DNA of 64,000 nt, taken from assembly GCF_030656345.1 (NCBI RefSeq), contig NZ_JAUSNR010000010.1, positions 431,307-495,306 of the forward strand, read 5' to 3'. The stretch comes from Pseudotabrizicola sp. Its GTDB lineage: Bacteria > Pseudomonadota > Alphaproteobacteria > Rhodobacterales > Rhodobacteraceae. Position numbers and translations under genes: made by a program. A model generated the notes under the pieces. That model searched no databases. It was not told where the DNA came from and was given only the letters and a program-made list of their open reading frames with translations. Shown in pieces: positions 16,256 to 25,587 of the stretch. The stretch's first letter is position 1. Each line of letters starts with the position of its first letter.

Positions 16256-17569
16256 TCATGCGGTGCTGTTCAGGCGGTTCGTGTCCATCAAGCTCAACGT
16301 CAGGTGGGGCACCACCACCACGGGTGAGAAACCACCGCCTTCGGTGCGGAAGTTGGTGGTCTGGCCGGCCCAGGTGCGGGCTGCCAGCAGTTGAATGTGC
16401 CCGCAGTAGGTGTAGGCACGCAGGTCGAGCTTGAGCCGGACCGCTTGCCCGTCTACCAGAACCAGGCGTTCGCTGGGCGGCACGGTGGTTTGCGCCACGT
16501 AATCGCCCGCCAGAATGTCGGCCCACACCCGGCGGGTGAGCTTGTCGCCCCGGTAGGCGGCGCGGGCGCCAAAGCCGGCAGCGGGTTTGAAGAACAGCTG
16601 GCGCCGCTGGGCCCACAGGGTCTCGGCATTTTCAGCGGTGACCTCCTGTGTGGACGGCACCACGGCCTGCAAAATGGCACGGTCAGCGCTGGAGACACCC
16701 CAGGCTGCAAGCTGGGCGGGGTCGGACAGGGCGATCAGGTTGCGCTTGTTGGCGTAGATCGCGTGCGCGCGGGGATGCGGCGTGACCACCGCCGTTCCAG
16801 CCAGATAGGCCTGTTGCAGGGCTTCGTGTTCGGGCTCTTGCAGGTAAAAGTCGGTCAGTCGGTTGTAGACCAGGTCCACCGCCATGCCCGGCGGCAGGGC
16901 AGGGTGCCAGAGCAGGCCATCGCGCCATTGCAGTTCACGCGGGTCGGCCACCACAGCCAGCAAGCCATGGTCCGCAAAGAGCACACGGGCCATGTCAAAT
17001 TCGGGCGCCAGGTATTGTTGTGCGGGCGCGTCGTCCACGATCACCACGTTGCGCAGAGGGGCTTGGCCGCGCTGGGCACGCCATTCCGAGCGGAACATGC
17101 TTACGAACTCAGCTTCGGGTGGCGTCAGCGCCTCGCCCGGCGGGGCTTGCACCGCACCACAGCACACGCGGTGGGCGCGGGCCAGCGCGGCGTTCAGCAA
17201 GGCGCCCCCCGCGTTGCTGTTGATCTCGATCAGCTTGGGGCCATCGGCGGCCAGGTGAAAGTCATAGCCCATGAAGACGCCCGCAGGGCCCCAGTTCCGC
17301 TGGGCCATCGGGTGGGCACGGGCCAAGGCCTGGGCTTGCCAGGCGGGTAGGGCGACCACCCGTTCCAAGGCGGTCACCGCGTCTTCTATCTGGGCCCGCA
17401 CGGTGGCATCCAGAAACACGGCGGTGGCTGAAAACAGGTGCGGGTGGGTTCGTGCCAGCTGGGCCGTCAGGCCTTGCAGCGACGGGCCGATTTCCAGTTG
17501 CTCGCGCAAGCGGTTGGGCTCCAGCGTCTGGCAGGCGCAGGCCACGTTCAGGGTGTCGGCCAGGTTCAT
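16256..17569 (-). CDS. ATP-grasp-like enzyme of unknown function in the ars operon
   Basis: 437 aa. The ATG overlaps the arsR stop in ATGA, with GGGGAGG just upstream, so the start is secure and translation is coupled to arsR. ATP-grasp-type features include KLIEINSNAGG at residues 112-122 (the acidic metal and ATP ligand region), FFKPAAGFGARAAYRG at 326-340 with a probable ATP-binding Lys328, LKLDLRAYTYCG at 379-390, and TTNFRTEGGGF at 404-414. ATP-grasp enzymes join a carboxylate to an amine or thiol through an acyl phosphate. Cysteines C11, C13, C136 and C137 could bind As(III), but this is speculation. There is no signal peptide. The substrate is unknown. Confidence 0.75.
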   Translation of the reverse strand: MNLADTLNVACACQTLEPNRLREQLEIGPSLQGLTAQLARTHPHLFSATAVFLDATVRAQIEDAVTALERVVALPAWQAQALARAHPMAQRNWGPAGVFMGYDFHLAADGPKLIEINSNAGGALLNAALARAHRVCCGAVQAPPGEALTPPEAEFVSMFRSEWRAQRGQAPLRNVVIVDDAPAQQYLAPEFDMARVLFADHGLLAVVADPRELQWRDGLLWHPALPPGMAVDLVYNRLTDFYLQEPEHEALQQAYLAGTAVVTPHPRAHAIYANKRNLIALSDPAQLAAWGVSSADRAILQAVVPSTQEVTAENAETLWAQRRQLFFKPAAGFGARAAYRGDKLTRRVWADILAGDYVAQTTVPPSERLVLVDGQAVRLKLDLRAYTYCGHIQLLAARTWAGQTTNFRTEGGGFSPVVVVPHLTLSLMDTNRLNSTA

Positions 17570-17919
17570 TGAACCTCCCCACACACATTGCTGCTGCAAG
17601 CAGGCACCACTTCACAGGGCTCGCCCGCACAGCAGTGCTCGGTGAGGTAACCCAGCAGGTCGTTCATGCGGTCAAAGTTGGCACGGTAGATGAGGTGGCG
17701 CCCCCGCGGCTCGGTGCTCACCAACTCGGCGTGGGCCAGCTCTTTCAGGTGAAAGGACAAGGCGCTGGGCGACACGCCCAGCCGCTCTGCCATGGTGCCG
17801 GGGGTGAGGCCCTCGGGCCCGGCCACGACCAGTTCCCTGAACGCCCGCAGGCGCTGCACCTGGGCCAGCGCGGCCAGGGCGCGCAAGGTGTTGTCTTCTT
17901 GAGGTGTGCTGGTGTTCAT
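17566..17919 (-). CDS. arsR: ArsR, arsenite-responsive repressor
   Basis: 117 aa winged helix (recognition region LGVSPSALSFHLKEL) with C-terminal cysteines in HCCAGEPCEVVPACSSNVC. A vicinal CC near residue 96 with extra C-terminal cysteines is seen in the Comamonadaceae/Acidithiobacillus-type ArsR, which binds As(III) at the C-terminus. It heads the leftward unit arsR-ATP-grasp and lies directly after a TTCAA/TTGAA site. It probably also controls the gapdh-arsJ-arsC promoter at 16.2 kb. Confidence 0.92.
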   Translation of the reverse strand: MNTSTPQEDNTLRALAALAQVQRLRAFRELVVAGPEGLTPGTMAERLGVSPSALSFHLKELAHAELVSTEPRGRHLIYRANFDRMNDLLGYLTEHCCAGEPCEVVPACSSNVCGEVQ

Positions 17920-17921
17920 GA

Positions 17922-17945
17922 TTCAACTATACAAGAATAATTGAA
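17922..17945 (-). promoter_or_regulatory. Promoter/operator of arsR
   Basis: Half-sites TTCAA and TTGAA, 14 bases apart, flank an AT-rich stretch containing TATAGT on the minus strand, a plausible -10 element. It ends three bases before the arsR start, so the leader must be very short. The half-sites match those of the 16,182 palindrome. Confidence 0.5.
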
Positions 17946-18010
17946 ACGTTTGAACGCCCTCTCCATCAAGCGTGTCAAGCGGGCTTTAAACAGGCGGAAC
18001 TTGACAGTTC

Positions 18011-18940
18011 TCAATACCGCTCAGGCACCACCATCGAATCGGGCACCGGCTGGCGCAAATAGTCGGGGTTGCGCACCCGGCCCGGCAGCACCACCTCGGG
18101 CCGTGCCACTTCGGTGTAGTCAAACTGCTCCAGCAAATGGTGGATGCAGTTCAGTCGCGCCTTCTTTTTGTCCACCGCCTGTACCACCCACCACGGTGCC
18201 TCGGCAATGTGGGTGCGCTCAATCATGGTTTCTTTGGCTTTGGTGTATTCCTCCCAGCGCCGGCGCGACTCCAGGTCCATCGGGCTGAGCTTCCACTGCT
18301 TGAGCGGGTCGTGAATGCGCCCCAGAAAGCGCAGGTGCTGTTCGTCGTCGGTGATCGAGAACCAGTATTTGATCACCCGGATGCCCGAGCGCACCAGCAT
18401 GCGCTCGAACTCGGGCACCGAACGGAAGAACTCTTCGACCTCGTCGTCGGTGCAAAAGCCCATGACTTTTTCCACGCCGGCGCGGTTGTACCAGCTGCGG
18501 TCAAACAGCACCATCTCGCCCGCTGCGGGTAGGTGGGCCGCGTAGCGCTGGAAATACCACTGCGTGCGCTCGCGGTCGTTGGGCGCGGGCAGCGCCACCA
18601 CGCGGCACACGCGCGGGTTGAGCCGCTGGGTGATGCGCTTGATCACGCCGCCCTTGCCCGCCGCGTCGCGGCCTTCAAACAGAATCACCACCTTTTCCTT
18701 GCTGTGGGCCACCCAGTCTTGCAGCTTCACCAGCTCGCCTTGCAGGCGGAACAGTTCCCGGAAATACGCCAGCCGTTGGGCTTTTTCGTCGTCGGTGTGC
18801 CGCGATGCCACGCCGTCTGGGCCGACTGTGGCGTCCAGCAGGTTGCGGTCTTCTATTTCCAGTTCCAGTTCTTCGTCGTAGCTGTCCAGCAAGTCGCGTT
18901 CTATGCGGCGGATCAGGTCTTCGGGTGGGCTGATGTTCAT
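18011..18940 (-). CDS. ppk2: Polyphosphate kinase 2
   Basis: 309 aa from the ATG at 18,940. The PPK2 P-loop FEGRDAAGKGGVIKRI lies near residue 95, the Walker B-like LFDRSWYNRAGVEKVMGFC follows, and RIHDPLKQWKLSPMDL is near the lid region. Single-domain PPK2 enzymes transfer phosphate between polyphosphate and nucleoside di- or monophosphates. It is next to ppx and the pst genes, and a probable Pho box lies just before it, so phosphate starvation may induce it. Confidence 0.93.
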   Translation of the reverse strand: MNISPPEDLIRRIERDLLDSYDEELELEIEDRNLLDATVGPDGVASRHTDDEKAQRLAYFRELFRLQGELVKLQDWVAHSKEKVVILFEGRDAAGKGGVIKRITQRLNPRVCRVVALPAPNDRERTQWYFQRYAAHLPAAGEMVLFDRSWYNRAGVEKVMGFCTDDEVEEFFRSVPEFERMLVRSGIRVIKYWFSITDDEQHLRFLGRIHDPLKQWKLSPMDLESRRRWEEYTKAKETMIERTHIAEAPWWVVQAVDKKKARLNCIHHLLEQFDYTEVARPEVVLPGRVRNPDYLRQPVPDSMVVPERY

Positions 18941-18981
18941 GGCAGATGTTCCAGTGGTGCAGTGCGAGAACATAGCGGGCC

Positions 18982-19002
18982 TGTGTGACAGACGTGTGAA
19001 CC
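18982..19002 (-). promoter_or_regulatory. Candidate Pho box for ppk2
   Basis: On the minus strand GGTTCAC and CTGTCAC occur 11 bases apart, the spacing of PhoB direct repeats. The second half-site is a good match to CTGTCAT and the first is weak. TATGTT seven bases further on could serve as the -10. The ppk2 start follows about 40 bases later. Confidence 0.55.
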
Positions 19003-19084
19003 CACCCGGCAGACGATAAGAAATGCCCGTGCGCTCGTCAGCCAACGCCGAAGTGGCGTTACTCAGCGTGCCCGATCTGCCGTA

Positions 19085-20569
19085 TCAACGGATATCGGCA
19101 GTGAATTTCCAGGTGGTTTTCTGCCATGCCAGCACTTCTTCGCCCAGCAGCCAGGCCGACTGTGGGTAGCGCTTGGCCCAGCCCGGGTTGGTTGACAGTT
19201 TGAACGCGCCGGACTTGAAGCTGAGTTTGATTGACTCGTGCTCGGGCATTTGCCGGGCATGGCACAGCAGCACCGCCAGCCGCAGGCTCATGAGTTGCAT
19301 GGCAAACAGATCGTCGGTCAGCGACTGCTCCAGTTTGCGCAGCTTGCCACGCTGTCCCAGCACCAACTCACTCATGCGGTGCAATTCGGGAATCGAAAAC
19401 CCGGGTGCATCCACATTGTCCAGAATGTAGGCGCCGTGGTGGTAGGAACGGTCGTGTGAAATGTGGGTTCCGATCTCGTGCAAGCGCGCAGCCCAGGCCA
19501 GCTTTTGCGAATAGCGTTCGTTCTGAGCGTCCAGCGCCGCCATTTGGGCAAACAACGCCGTGCTCACCGCACTGACGCGCTGCGCCTGTGCCTCGTCTAC
19601 AGAAAAGCGGGTGGCCAGCCAGCGCACCGTGCGCTCGCGCACATCGCCGCCGTCGGTGTCGCGGTCGATCAGGTCGTACAGTGCGCCCTGGCGCAGCGCA
19701 CCCTGTGCGGGCACCATTTGCTGGATGTCAAACAGGTCAAAAATGGCGCGCAAAACGCTCACGCCACCGCCGAGCACCGGGCGGCGGTCTTCTTTCAGGC
19801 CTTCTACCTTGAATTGATCAATATGACCGGCTTTGATCATCCGCTCAACCAACCAGTCAAGCCCGGAACGCGTGATCACCCCGGAAGCCCAGCCGTTGAC
19901 CGAGAGCAGGTCGGCCACAGCGCCCACAGTACCCGATGATCCGTAGGCCACGCTCCAATCCGCCGGGGGGAAACTGTCCAGCGCCTGGTCCAGCACGGCT
20001 TTGGCCGCAATGTCGGCCGTTTTGAAGGCCGCTGCGGTAAAAAGGCCTTTGGCGAAATAGCCGGTGGACCAGGCCACGCTGCCCAATCGGTACGACTCCA
20101 TGCGGTTGGCTTGGTAGCCTTGCCCCAGGATCATTTCGGTGGAGCGGCCACCGATGTCCACCACCAGCCGTTTTTCGTCCGACTGGGGCAGTAGTCTAGA
20201 CACGCCTTGGTAAATCAGGCGCGCTTCTTCGTGTCCCGACACCACCTCAATGGCAAACCCCAAAATCGCTTGGGCTTTGCGCAGAAAGTCGTCGCGGTTC
20301 TTGGCCTCACGCAGGGTTTGCGTGGCCACAGCACGCACCTGCTGTCTCTTGAAACCATGCAGGCGCTCGGCAAAGCGGGCCAGGCATTCCCAGCCGCGCT
20401 GCATGGCGGCCAGGCTCAGATTTTTGTTCTCATCCAGGCCATTGCCCTGGCGCACGGTTTCCTTGATGTATTCAATGCGCTCAATGTGGCCCGAATGGTA
20501 GCGACCGATTTCAAGTCGGAAGCTGTTTGAGCCGAGATCGATGGCCGCGAGGAGGGTACCGTTTTGCAT
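19085..20569 (-). CDS. ppx: Exopolyphosphatase / guanosine pentaphosphatase
   Basis: 494 aa, full length. The N-terminal ASKHA fold begins AAIDLGSNSFRLEI and contains VVDIGGRSTEMILG and SSGTVGAVADLL. The C-terminal HD-like helical domain contains RLHEIGTHISHDRSYHHGAYIL. It releases phosphate from polyphosphate ends, and related enzymes also hydrolyse pppGpp. It is divergent from pstS and convergent in function with ppk2. Confidence 0.94.
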   Translation of the reverse strand: MQNGTLLAAIDLGSNSFRLEIGRYHSGHIERIEYIKETVRQGNGLDENKNLSLAAMQRGWECLARFAERLHGFKRQQVRAVATQTLREAKNRDDFLRKAQAILGFAIEVVSGHEEARLIYQGVSRLLPQSDEKRLVVDIGGRSTEMILGQGYQANRMESYRLGSVAWSTGYFAKGLFTAAAFKTADIAAKAVLDQALDSFPPADWSVAYGSSGTVGAVADLLSVNGWASGVITRSGLDWLVERMIKAGHIDQFKVEGLKEDRRPVLGGGVSVLRAIFDLFDIQQMVPAQGALRQGALYDLIDRDTDGGDVRERTVRWLATRFSVDEAQAQRVSAVSTALFAQMAALDAQNERYSQKLAWAARLHEIGTHISHDRSYHHGAYILDNVDAPGFSIPELHRMSELVLGQRGKLRKLEQSLTDDLFAMQLMSLRLAVLLCHARQMPEHESIKLSFKSGAFKLSTNPGWAKRYPQSAWLLGEEVLAWQKTTWKFTADIR

Positions 20570-20853
20570 GGAGAGTTACCGCCAGCCAAAAATACCCGGG
20601 CTGGCATTGTGCATATCGTTGAATTGCCCGGATTGTGACGCATTGCACCGGTCCAATGCCTGCAGCACCGATCGGCCGATTCGGCCATGGGCTGCCGACC
20701 ACCCTGTTGCGGCGTCCCGATGGTCGGTTGTTGCGGGTCGAACGCGGTCAGGTGCTTGTCGAAGATGTGAACGCCATTGCCCAACGGCTCTGAGAGGATG
20801 AGCGGCCAAGGGGATTCGCCTGCTGAGGCTGCGAGCATGAACTCGCTGCGTGA

Positions 20854-20887
20854 CTGTCACAAGCTTGTCACATTGGCTCCCTAGAGT
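20854..20887 (+). promoter_or_regulatory. Pho box and promoter of pstS
   Basis: CTGTCACA and CTTGTCACA repeat with an 11-base period, an excellent PhoB binding site that replaces the -35. TAGAGT, ten bases further on, is a fitting -10. pstS starts 39 bases after it. The rest of the 357-base ppx-pstS gap (20,570-20,853) shows no gene or clear signal. Confidence 0.85.
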
Positions 20888-20926
20888 CGCGGTTGTGGAT
20901 TTGATTCAATAACCGAAAGGACTCTC

Positions 20927-21961
20927 ATGAACACCAAACGTACCCTGCTCAAGACCGTGGCCGCTGCCGCCTTTGCTACCATGGCCATGGGCTCTGCCCT
21001 GGCTGCCGACATCACGGGTGCGGGCGCCACATTCCCCTTCCCCATTTACGCCAAGTGGGCCGAAGCCTACAAACAAGCCACGGGCACCGGCCTGAACTAC
21101 CAGTCCATCGGTTCGTCGGGCGGTATCCGCCAGATCCGCGCCAAAACCGTGGCCTTCGGTGCATCGGATGCTCCGGTGAAGGGTGAAGATCTTGACCGCG
21201 ATGGCATGGTTCAAGTCCCCGCCATCATCGGCGGCACCGTGCCGGTGTTCAACCTGGACGGTTTTGGCAAAGGCGAGCTGCGCGTGAGTGGTCCTGTGCT
21301 GGCTGAGATGTTCCTGGGCAAAATCAGCAAGTGGAACGACCCCAAGCTGGCTGCACTGAACCCTGGCAAAAAATTGCCCGACCAGACCATCACCATCGTG
21401 CACCGCGCCGACGGTTCGGGCACCACCTTCAACTGGACCGACTACCTCGCAACGGTCAGCAAAGAGTGGCTTGATACCGTGGGCCGTGGCGCTGCAGTCA
21501 AATGGCCTGCCCCGACCTCTGTGGGCGGTAAAGGTAACGAAGGTGTGGCCGCGAACGTGACCCGCACCAAAGGTGCACTGGGTTACGTGGAATACGCCTA
21601 CGCCAAGAAGAACAACATTTCGGTGATGGCGCTGCAAAACAAAGACGGCAACTTCGTGATGCCAGGCGATGAGACCTTCTCTGCCGCCGCCGCCGGTGCC
21701 GACTGGTTCAGCGTGCCGGGCATGGGGCTGTCCATCGTCAACCAGCCGGGTGCCAATGCCTACCCTGTGACCACTGCTTCGTTCATCCTGATGTACAAGG
21801 AGCCGGCCGACAAGGCGCAGTCTGTTGAGGTACTGAAATTCTTTGACTGGGCATTCAAAAACGGCAAGCAAATGGCTTCCGATCTGGATTACGTGGCTTT
21901 GCCCGATGTGTTGACCAAGCAGATCCGCGAGCGCGTCTGGACGCAGATCAACACCAAGTGA
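20927..21961 (+). CDS. pstS: PstS, periplasmic phosphate-binding protein
   Basis: 344 aa with a signal peptide ending ALAAD near residue 26. The mature start ITGAGATFPFPIYAKW and the motifs YQSIGSSGGIRQI and HRADGSGTTFNWTDYL are the phosphate-binding loops. It captures phosphate for the PstCAB transporter. AAAGGA lies upstream. The transcript starts at a Pho box, and two stem-loops separate it from pstC. Confidence 0.97.
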   Translation: MNTKRTLLKTVAAAAFATMAMGSALAADITGAGATFPFPIYAKWAEAYKQATGTGLNYQSIGSSGGIRQIRAKTVAFGASDAPVKGEDLDRDGMVQVPAIIGGTVPVFNLDGFGKGELRVSGPVLAEMFLGKISKWNDPKLAALNPGKKLPDQTITIVHRADGSGTTFNWTDYLATVSKEWLDTVGRGAAVKWPAPTSVGGKGNEGVAANVTRTKGALGYVEYAYAKKNNISVMALQNKDGNFVMPGDETFSAAAAGADWFSVPGMGLSIVNQPGANAYPVTTASFILMYKEPADKAQSVEVLKFFDWAFKNGKQMASDLDYVALPDVLTKQIRERVWTQINTK

Positions 21962-21970
21962 TTGTTCAGC

Positions 21971-22029
21971 GGGCCGGCCAATAACCGGCCCATGACCACC
22001 AGCATGCCATAAGGCTGCTGGTGGTTTCT
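21971..22029 (+). terminator. Two stem-loops between pstS and pstC (attenuator)
   Basis: The first hairpin is GGGCCGG / CCGGCCC (21,971-21,991). The second is a 10-bp stem, ACCACCAGCA / TGCTGGTGGT (21,995-22,025), followed by TTCTT. Together they would stabilise or partly terminate the pstS message, making more binding protein than transporter. Confidence 0.65.
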
Positions 22030-22060
22030 TGTTCCCTCACCGTCCATTCAGGGAGCCCTT

Positions 22061-23068
22061 ATGCCTGCAGCAGCCACCATGAACCCGACCCTCACCACCG
22101 CATCCGCCACCGACCTGCCCAGTGCCTCCATGGTGGCTGTGGCCAAGAAGCAGCGTCTGCAAGACGCCATCTTCCACCGCCTGACGCAGACCTTTTCGCT
22201 GTTGGTGCTGGTGGCGCTGGTGGGCATCATCGTTTCGCTTTTCATCAACGCATGGCCCACGTTCGCCAAATTCGGCGCCCACTTTCTGTGGTACGTGGAG
22301 TGGGACATCATCAACGATGAATTCGGTGCCGCGATTTCCATCGTCGGCACCGTCATCAGTGCCGGCCTTGCGCTGCTGATCGCGGTTCCACTGGCCTTTG
22401 GTATTGCGGTGTTTCTGACCGAAACCTGCCCCGTGTGGTTGCGTCGCCCGTTGGGTACCGCCATTGAGCTGTTGGCGGCTGTACCGTCCATCATCTACGG
22501 CATGTTTGGCTTGTTTGTATTCGCCCCGGTGTATGCCGATTACCTGCAGGTTCCGCTGCAGTCTGTGCTCGGTGGCATGCCGCTGGTGGGCTGGCTGTTT
22601 GGTGGTGCCACCAACGGCCTGGGTATTTTGGCGGCGGGCATCATCCTCGCTTTTATGGTGCTGCCGTTTGTGGCTGCCGTGATTCGCGATGTGTTCGAAA
22701 TCACCCCACCCATTCTGCGCGAGTCGGCCTACGGGTTGGGCTGTACCACGTGGGAGGTGGTGAGGAAGGTCGTGTTGCCGTATACGCAGAAGGGCGTGAT
22801 CGGCGGCATCATGCTGGGGCTGGGTCGGGCGCTGGGTGAAACCATGGCGGTTACTTTTGTGATTGGCAACGCCAATCGGATGCCCACCTCGTTGTTCTCG
22901 CCCGGTACGTCCATTGCCTCGGTGCTCGCCAACGAGTTCGGGGAAGCCGAAGGTTTGCACTTCAATACCTTGTTTGCGCTGGGCTTCCTGCTGTTCTGCA
23001 TCACATTCGTGGTCTTGGCGATGGCCAAGTGGTTGATCATCCGCGCCGAACGGGCCAAGGGCACTTGA
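22061..23068 (+). CDS. pstC: PstC, phosphate ABC permease subunit
   Basis: 335 aa, six membrane helices. The ATG at 22,061 has AGGGAG five bases upstream. The ABC permease EAA-type loop is [24 protein letters not shown]. An N-terminal cytoplasmic tail of about 40 residues precedes the first helix. It pairs with PstA to form the channel. Confidence 0.96.
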   Translation: MPAAATMNPTLTTASATDLPSASMVAVAKKQRLQDAIFHRLTQTFSLLVLVALVGIIVSLFINAWPTFAKFGAHFLWYVEWDIINDEFGAAISIVGTVISAGLALLIAVPLAFGIAVFLTETCPVWLRRPLGTAIELLAAVPSIIYGMFGLFVFAPVYADYLQVPLQSVLGGMPLVGWLFGGATNGLGILAAGIILAFMVLPFVAAVIRDVFEITPPILRESAYGLGCTTWEVVRKVVLPYTQKGVIGGIMLGLGRALGETMAVTFVIGNANRMPTSLFSPGTSIASVLANEFGEAEGLHFNTLFALGFLLFCITFVVLAMAKWLIIRAERAKGT

Positions 23069-23115
23069 GCCCGGTCCCATCCGCTCCAACACACCGTCAT
23101 GAAACGGGTTACACC

Positions 23116-23973
23116 ATGCAAATGAACGCTACACCCCTTTATAAGCGCCGCAAACGCACCAACCTTGTCGGTCTGTCCTTGTCCATGACGGCCATGGTGC
23201 TGGGTCTCGTCGCGTTGCTCTGGATTCTGTTTGTGCTGTTCTCCAATGGCCTCGCTGCACTGGAACTTAGCCTGTTCACGCAGGACACTCCAGCGCCCGG
23301 CTCGGAGGGGGGCGGACTGCGCAACGCCATTGTCGGCAGTCTGATGATCGTCGGCCTTGCCGTGCTGGTGTCTACACCCATTGGCATCTTGGCTGGCGTA
23401 TACCTTACCGAATACGGCGATACCAGCAAAACCGCCGAGTTCACCCGTTTCGTGACCGACATCATGCTTTCGGCGCCTTCTGTGGTGTTGGGCCTGTTCG
23501 TCTACGCCATTGCTGTTGCCACGGTCGGTAACTTCTCGGGTTACGCCGGTAGCCTGGCGCTTTCGCTGATCGCCATTCCGGTGGTCATGCGAACCACTGA
23601 AAACATGCTGCGCTTGGTACCCGGCAGCTTGCGCGAAGCGGCTTTTGCGCTGGGCGCACCCCGCTGGAAGGTCGCCACTTTGGTGACACTGCGGGCTGCC
23701 AAGAGCGGCGTCATCACTGGTTTGCTGTTGGCTGTGGCCCGCATCAGTGGTGAGACAGCACCTTTGCTGTTTACGGCGCTGAACAACCAGTTCTTCAGTA
23801 CCAACATGGGTGCCCCGATGGCCAATCTGCCGGTGGTGATCTTCCAGTTCGCCATGAGCCCCTACGACAACTGGATCGATCTTGCCTGGGGCGGTGCGCT
23901 GCTGATCACGCTGGCCGTGTTGGCGCTCAACATCCTGGCTCGCGTTTTCTTCCGCGAAAAAGTTCGCGCCTGA
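23116..23973 (+). CDS. pstA: PstA, phosphate ABC permease subunit
   Basis: 285 aa, six membrane helices. The EAA loop is AAFALGAPRWKVATLVTLRAAKSG. The start is taken as the ATG at 23,116 (MQMNATPLYKRRKRTN); an ATG two codons later is equally possible, and neither has a strong ribosome site. It forms the membrane channel with PstC. Confidence 0.95.
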   Translation: MQMNATPLYKRRKRTNLVGLSLSMTAMVLGLVALLWILFVLFSNGLAALELSLFTQDTPAPGSEGGGLRNAIVGSLMIVGLAVLVSTPIGILAGVYLTEYGDTSKTAEFTRFVTDIMLSAPSVVLGLFVYAIAVATVGNFSGYAGSLALSLIAIPVVMRTTENMLRLVPGSLREAAFALGAPRWKVATLVTLRAAKSGVITGLLLAVARISGETAPLLFTALNNQFFSTNMGAPMANLPVVIFQFAMSPYDNWIDLAWGGALLITLAVLALNILARVFFREKVRA

Positions 23974-24000
23974 CCCCCATCTTCGACTTTGGACATCATC

Positions 24001-24807
24001 ATGAACGCAACCGCTCGTGCACAGGCTCCTTTCCCAACGGCTGACGCGCCGCAAAAAAACGCACTGGAAGTGCGCAACCTCAATTTCTTTTATGGGAAAT
24101 TTCAAGGTCTCAAAGGCGTTAACCTGAACATAGAGGAGCGCAAGGTAACGGCTTTCATCGGTCCATCAGGTTGTGGCAAGTCCACCCTGCTGCGCACGCT
24201 CAACCGCATGTACAGCCTGTATCCTGGCCAGCGGGCCGAAGGCGAGATCAACTTCTATGGCCAGAACATCCTGGACCCCAAGCAAGACTTGAATTTGCTG
24301 CGTGCCCGCATTGGCATGGTGTTCCAGAAGCCCACGCCGTTTCCCATGACCATTTACGACAACATTGCGTTTGGCGTGAAGCTGTACGAAAACCTGAACA
24401 AGGGCGACATGGATGAGCGTGTGGAATGGGCGCTGACCAAAGCTGCGTTGTGGAACGAGGTCAAGGACAAGCTTGGCCAAAATGGCATGAGTCTCTCGGG
24501 TGGTCAGCAGCAGCGTCTGTGCATCGCGCGCAGCGTGGCGGTCAAACCTTCGGTGCTTTTGCTGGATGAGCCCACTTCGGCGCTCGATCCGATTTCTACC
24601 GGCAAAGTGGAAGAGCTGGTTCATGAACTCAAGAGCGACTACACCATCGCCATCGTCACGCACAACATGCAGCAGGCCGCCCGTTGCAGCGACTACACGG
24701 CCTATATGTACCTGGGTGAATTGATCGAATTCGGTGCCACAGAGCAGATTTTCTTCAAACCCAAGCGCACCGAGACCGAGGACTACATCACTGGCCGTTT
24801 CGGCTGA
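24001..24807 (+). CDS. pstB: PstB, phosphate ABC transporter ATPase
   Basis: 268 aa. Walker A is [17 protein letters not shown], the ABC signature [16 protein letters not shown], Walker [13 protein letters not shown] and the H-loop [10 protein letters not shown]. The ATG at 24,001 is preferred over an in-frame TTG four codons earlier. It drives phosphate import through PstCA. Confidence 0.97.
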   Translation: MNATARAQAPFPTADAPQKNALEVRNLNFFYGKFQGLKGVNLNIEERKVTAFIGPSGCGKSTLLRTLNRMYSLYPGQRAEGEINFYGQNILDPKQDLNLLRARIGMVFQKPTPFPMTIYDNIAFGVKLYENLNKGDMDERVEWALTKAALWNEVKDKLGQNGMSLSGGQQQRLCIARSVAVKPSVLLLDEPTSALDPISTGKVEELVHELKSDYTIAIVTHNMQQAARCSDYTAYMYLGELIEFGATEQIFFKPKRTETEDYITGRFG

Positions 24808-24857
24808 TCCGGTTCGACCTTCGCTGTGCCCACTTATTTTGTTTCGGGAGAGCTTTT

Positions 24858-25559
24858 ATGAGCGACAAACACATTTCCAGCCAGTTCGATGCTGAACTGA
24901 ACTCCATCTCCACCCATGTGCTCGAAATGGGTGGAATGGTTGAATCGCAATTGCACCAGGCGGTGTACGCACTGGTGCACCTGAGCCTGGAATCGGCCCA
25001 TCAGGTGCTGGAAAACGAGGCAAAAATCAACCAGATGGAAGTGCAGATTGACCACGAGATCATTTCAACCATTGGGCGGCGCCAGCCCACCGCACGCGAT
25101 TTGCGTTTTCTGATGGCCATTTCGCGCACCACCCAAAACTTGGAGCGTGCCGGCGACGAGGTGGCGCGCATTGCGCGCATGGTCAAATCGATTATTGAAA
25201 GCGGTTCGCCGCGCAACCTGCCCAGCTCCGAACTGCGGGTGGCTGCCGATCTGGCCGCCGCGTTGCTGCGCAAATCGCTCGACTCGTTCGCCCGGCTCGA
25301 CACCACCATGGCGGTGGCCATCATCAAAGGCGACGATGAAATTGATCAGGAGTACGACGGTTTTCTGCGCAAACTCATCACCTACATGATGGAAGATCCC
25401 CGCACCATTTCCCCCAGCCTGGACCTGCTGTTCCTGGCCAAATCGATCGAGCGCGTGGGTGACCATGCCAAAAATATCGCCGAGCAGATCATCTTTATCG
25501 TCAAAGGCGAAGATGTGCGTCACACGTCGATGCACAACGTGGAATCGGTCGCCAGATGA
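24858..25559 (+). CDS. phoU: PhoU, phosphate signalling regulator
   Basis: 233 aa, two PhoU helical repeats with the metal-binding signatures ERAGDEVARIARM and ERVGDHAKNIAEQ. PhoU links the Pst transporter to PhoR and keeps the Pho regulon off when phosphate is plentiful. It lies 50 bases after pstB, with GGGAGAG before the start. Confidence 0.96.
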   Translation: MSDKHISSQFDAELNSISTHVLEMGGMVESQLHQAVYALVHLSLESAHQVLENEAKINQMEVQIDHEIISTIGRRQPTARDLRFLMAISRTTQNLERAGDEVARIARMVKSIIESGSPRNLPSSELRVAADLAAALLRKSLDSFARLDTTMAVAIIKGDDEIDQEYDGFLRKLITYMMEDPRTISPSLDLLFLAKSIERVGDHAKNIAEQIIFIVKGEDVRHTSMHNVESVAR

Positions 25560-25587
25560 GTGAAGTACGCAGCTTGGGAGGGGAGTC

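Noticed and set aside
20576..20860. Small frames between ppx and pstS
   Set aside because: None resembles a known protein and they overlap the Pho box; they were treated as intergenic.
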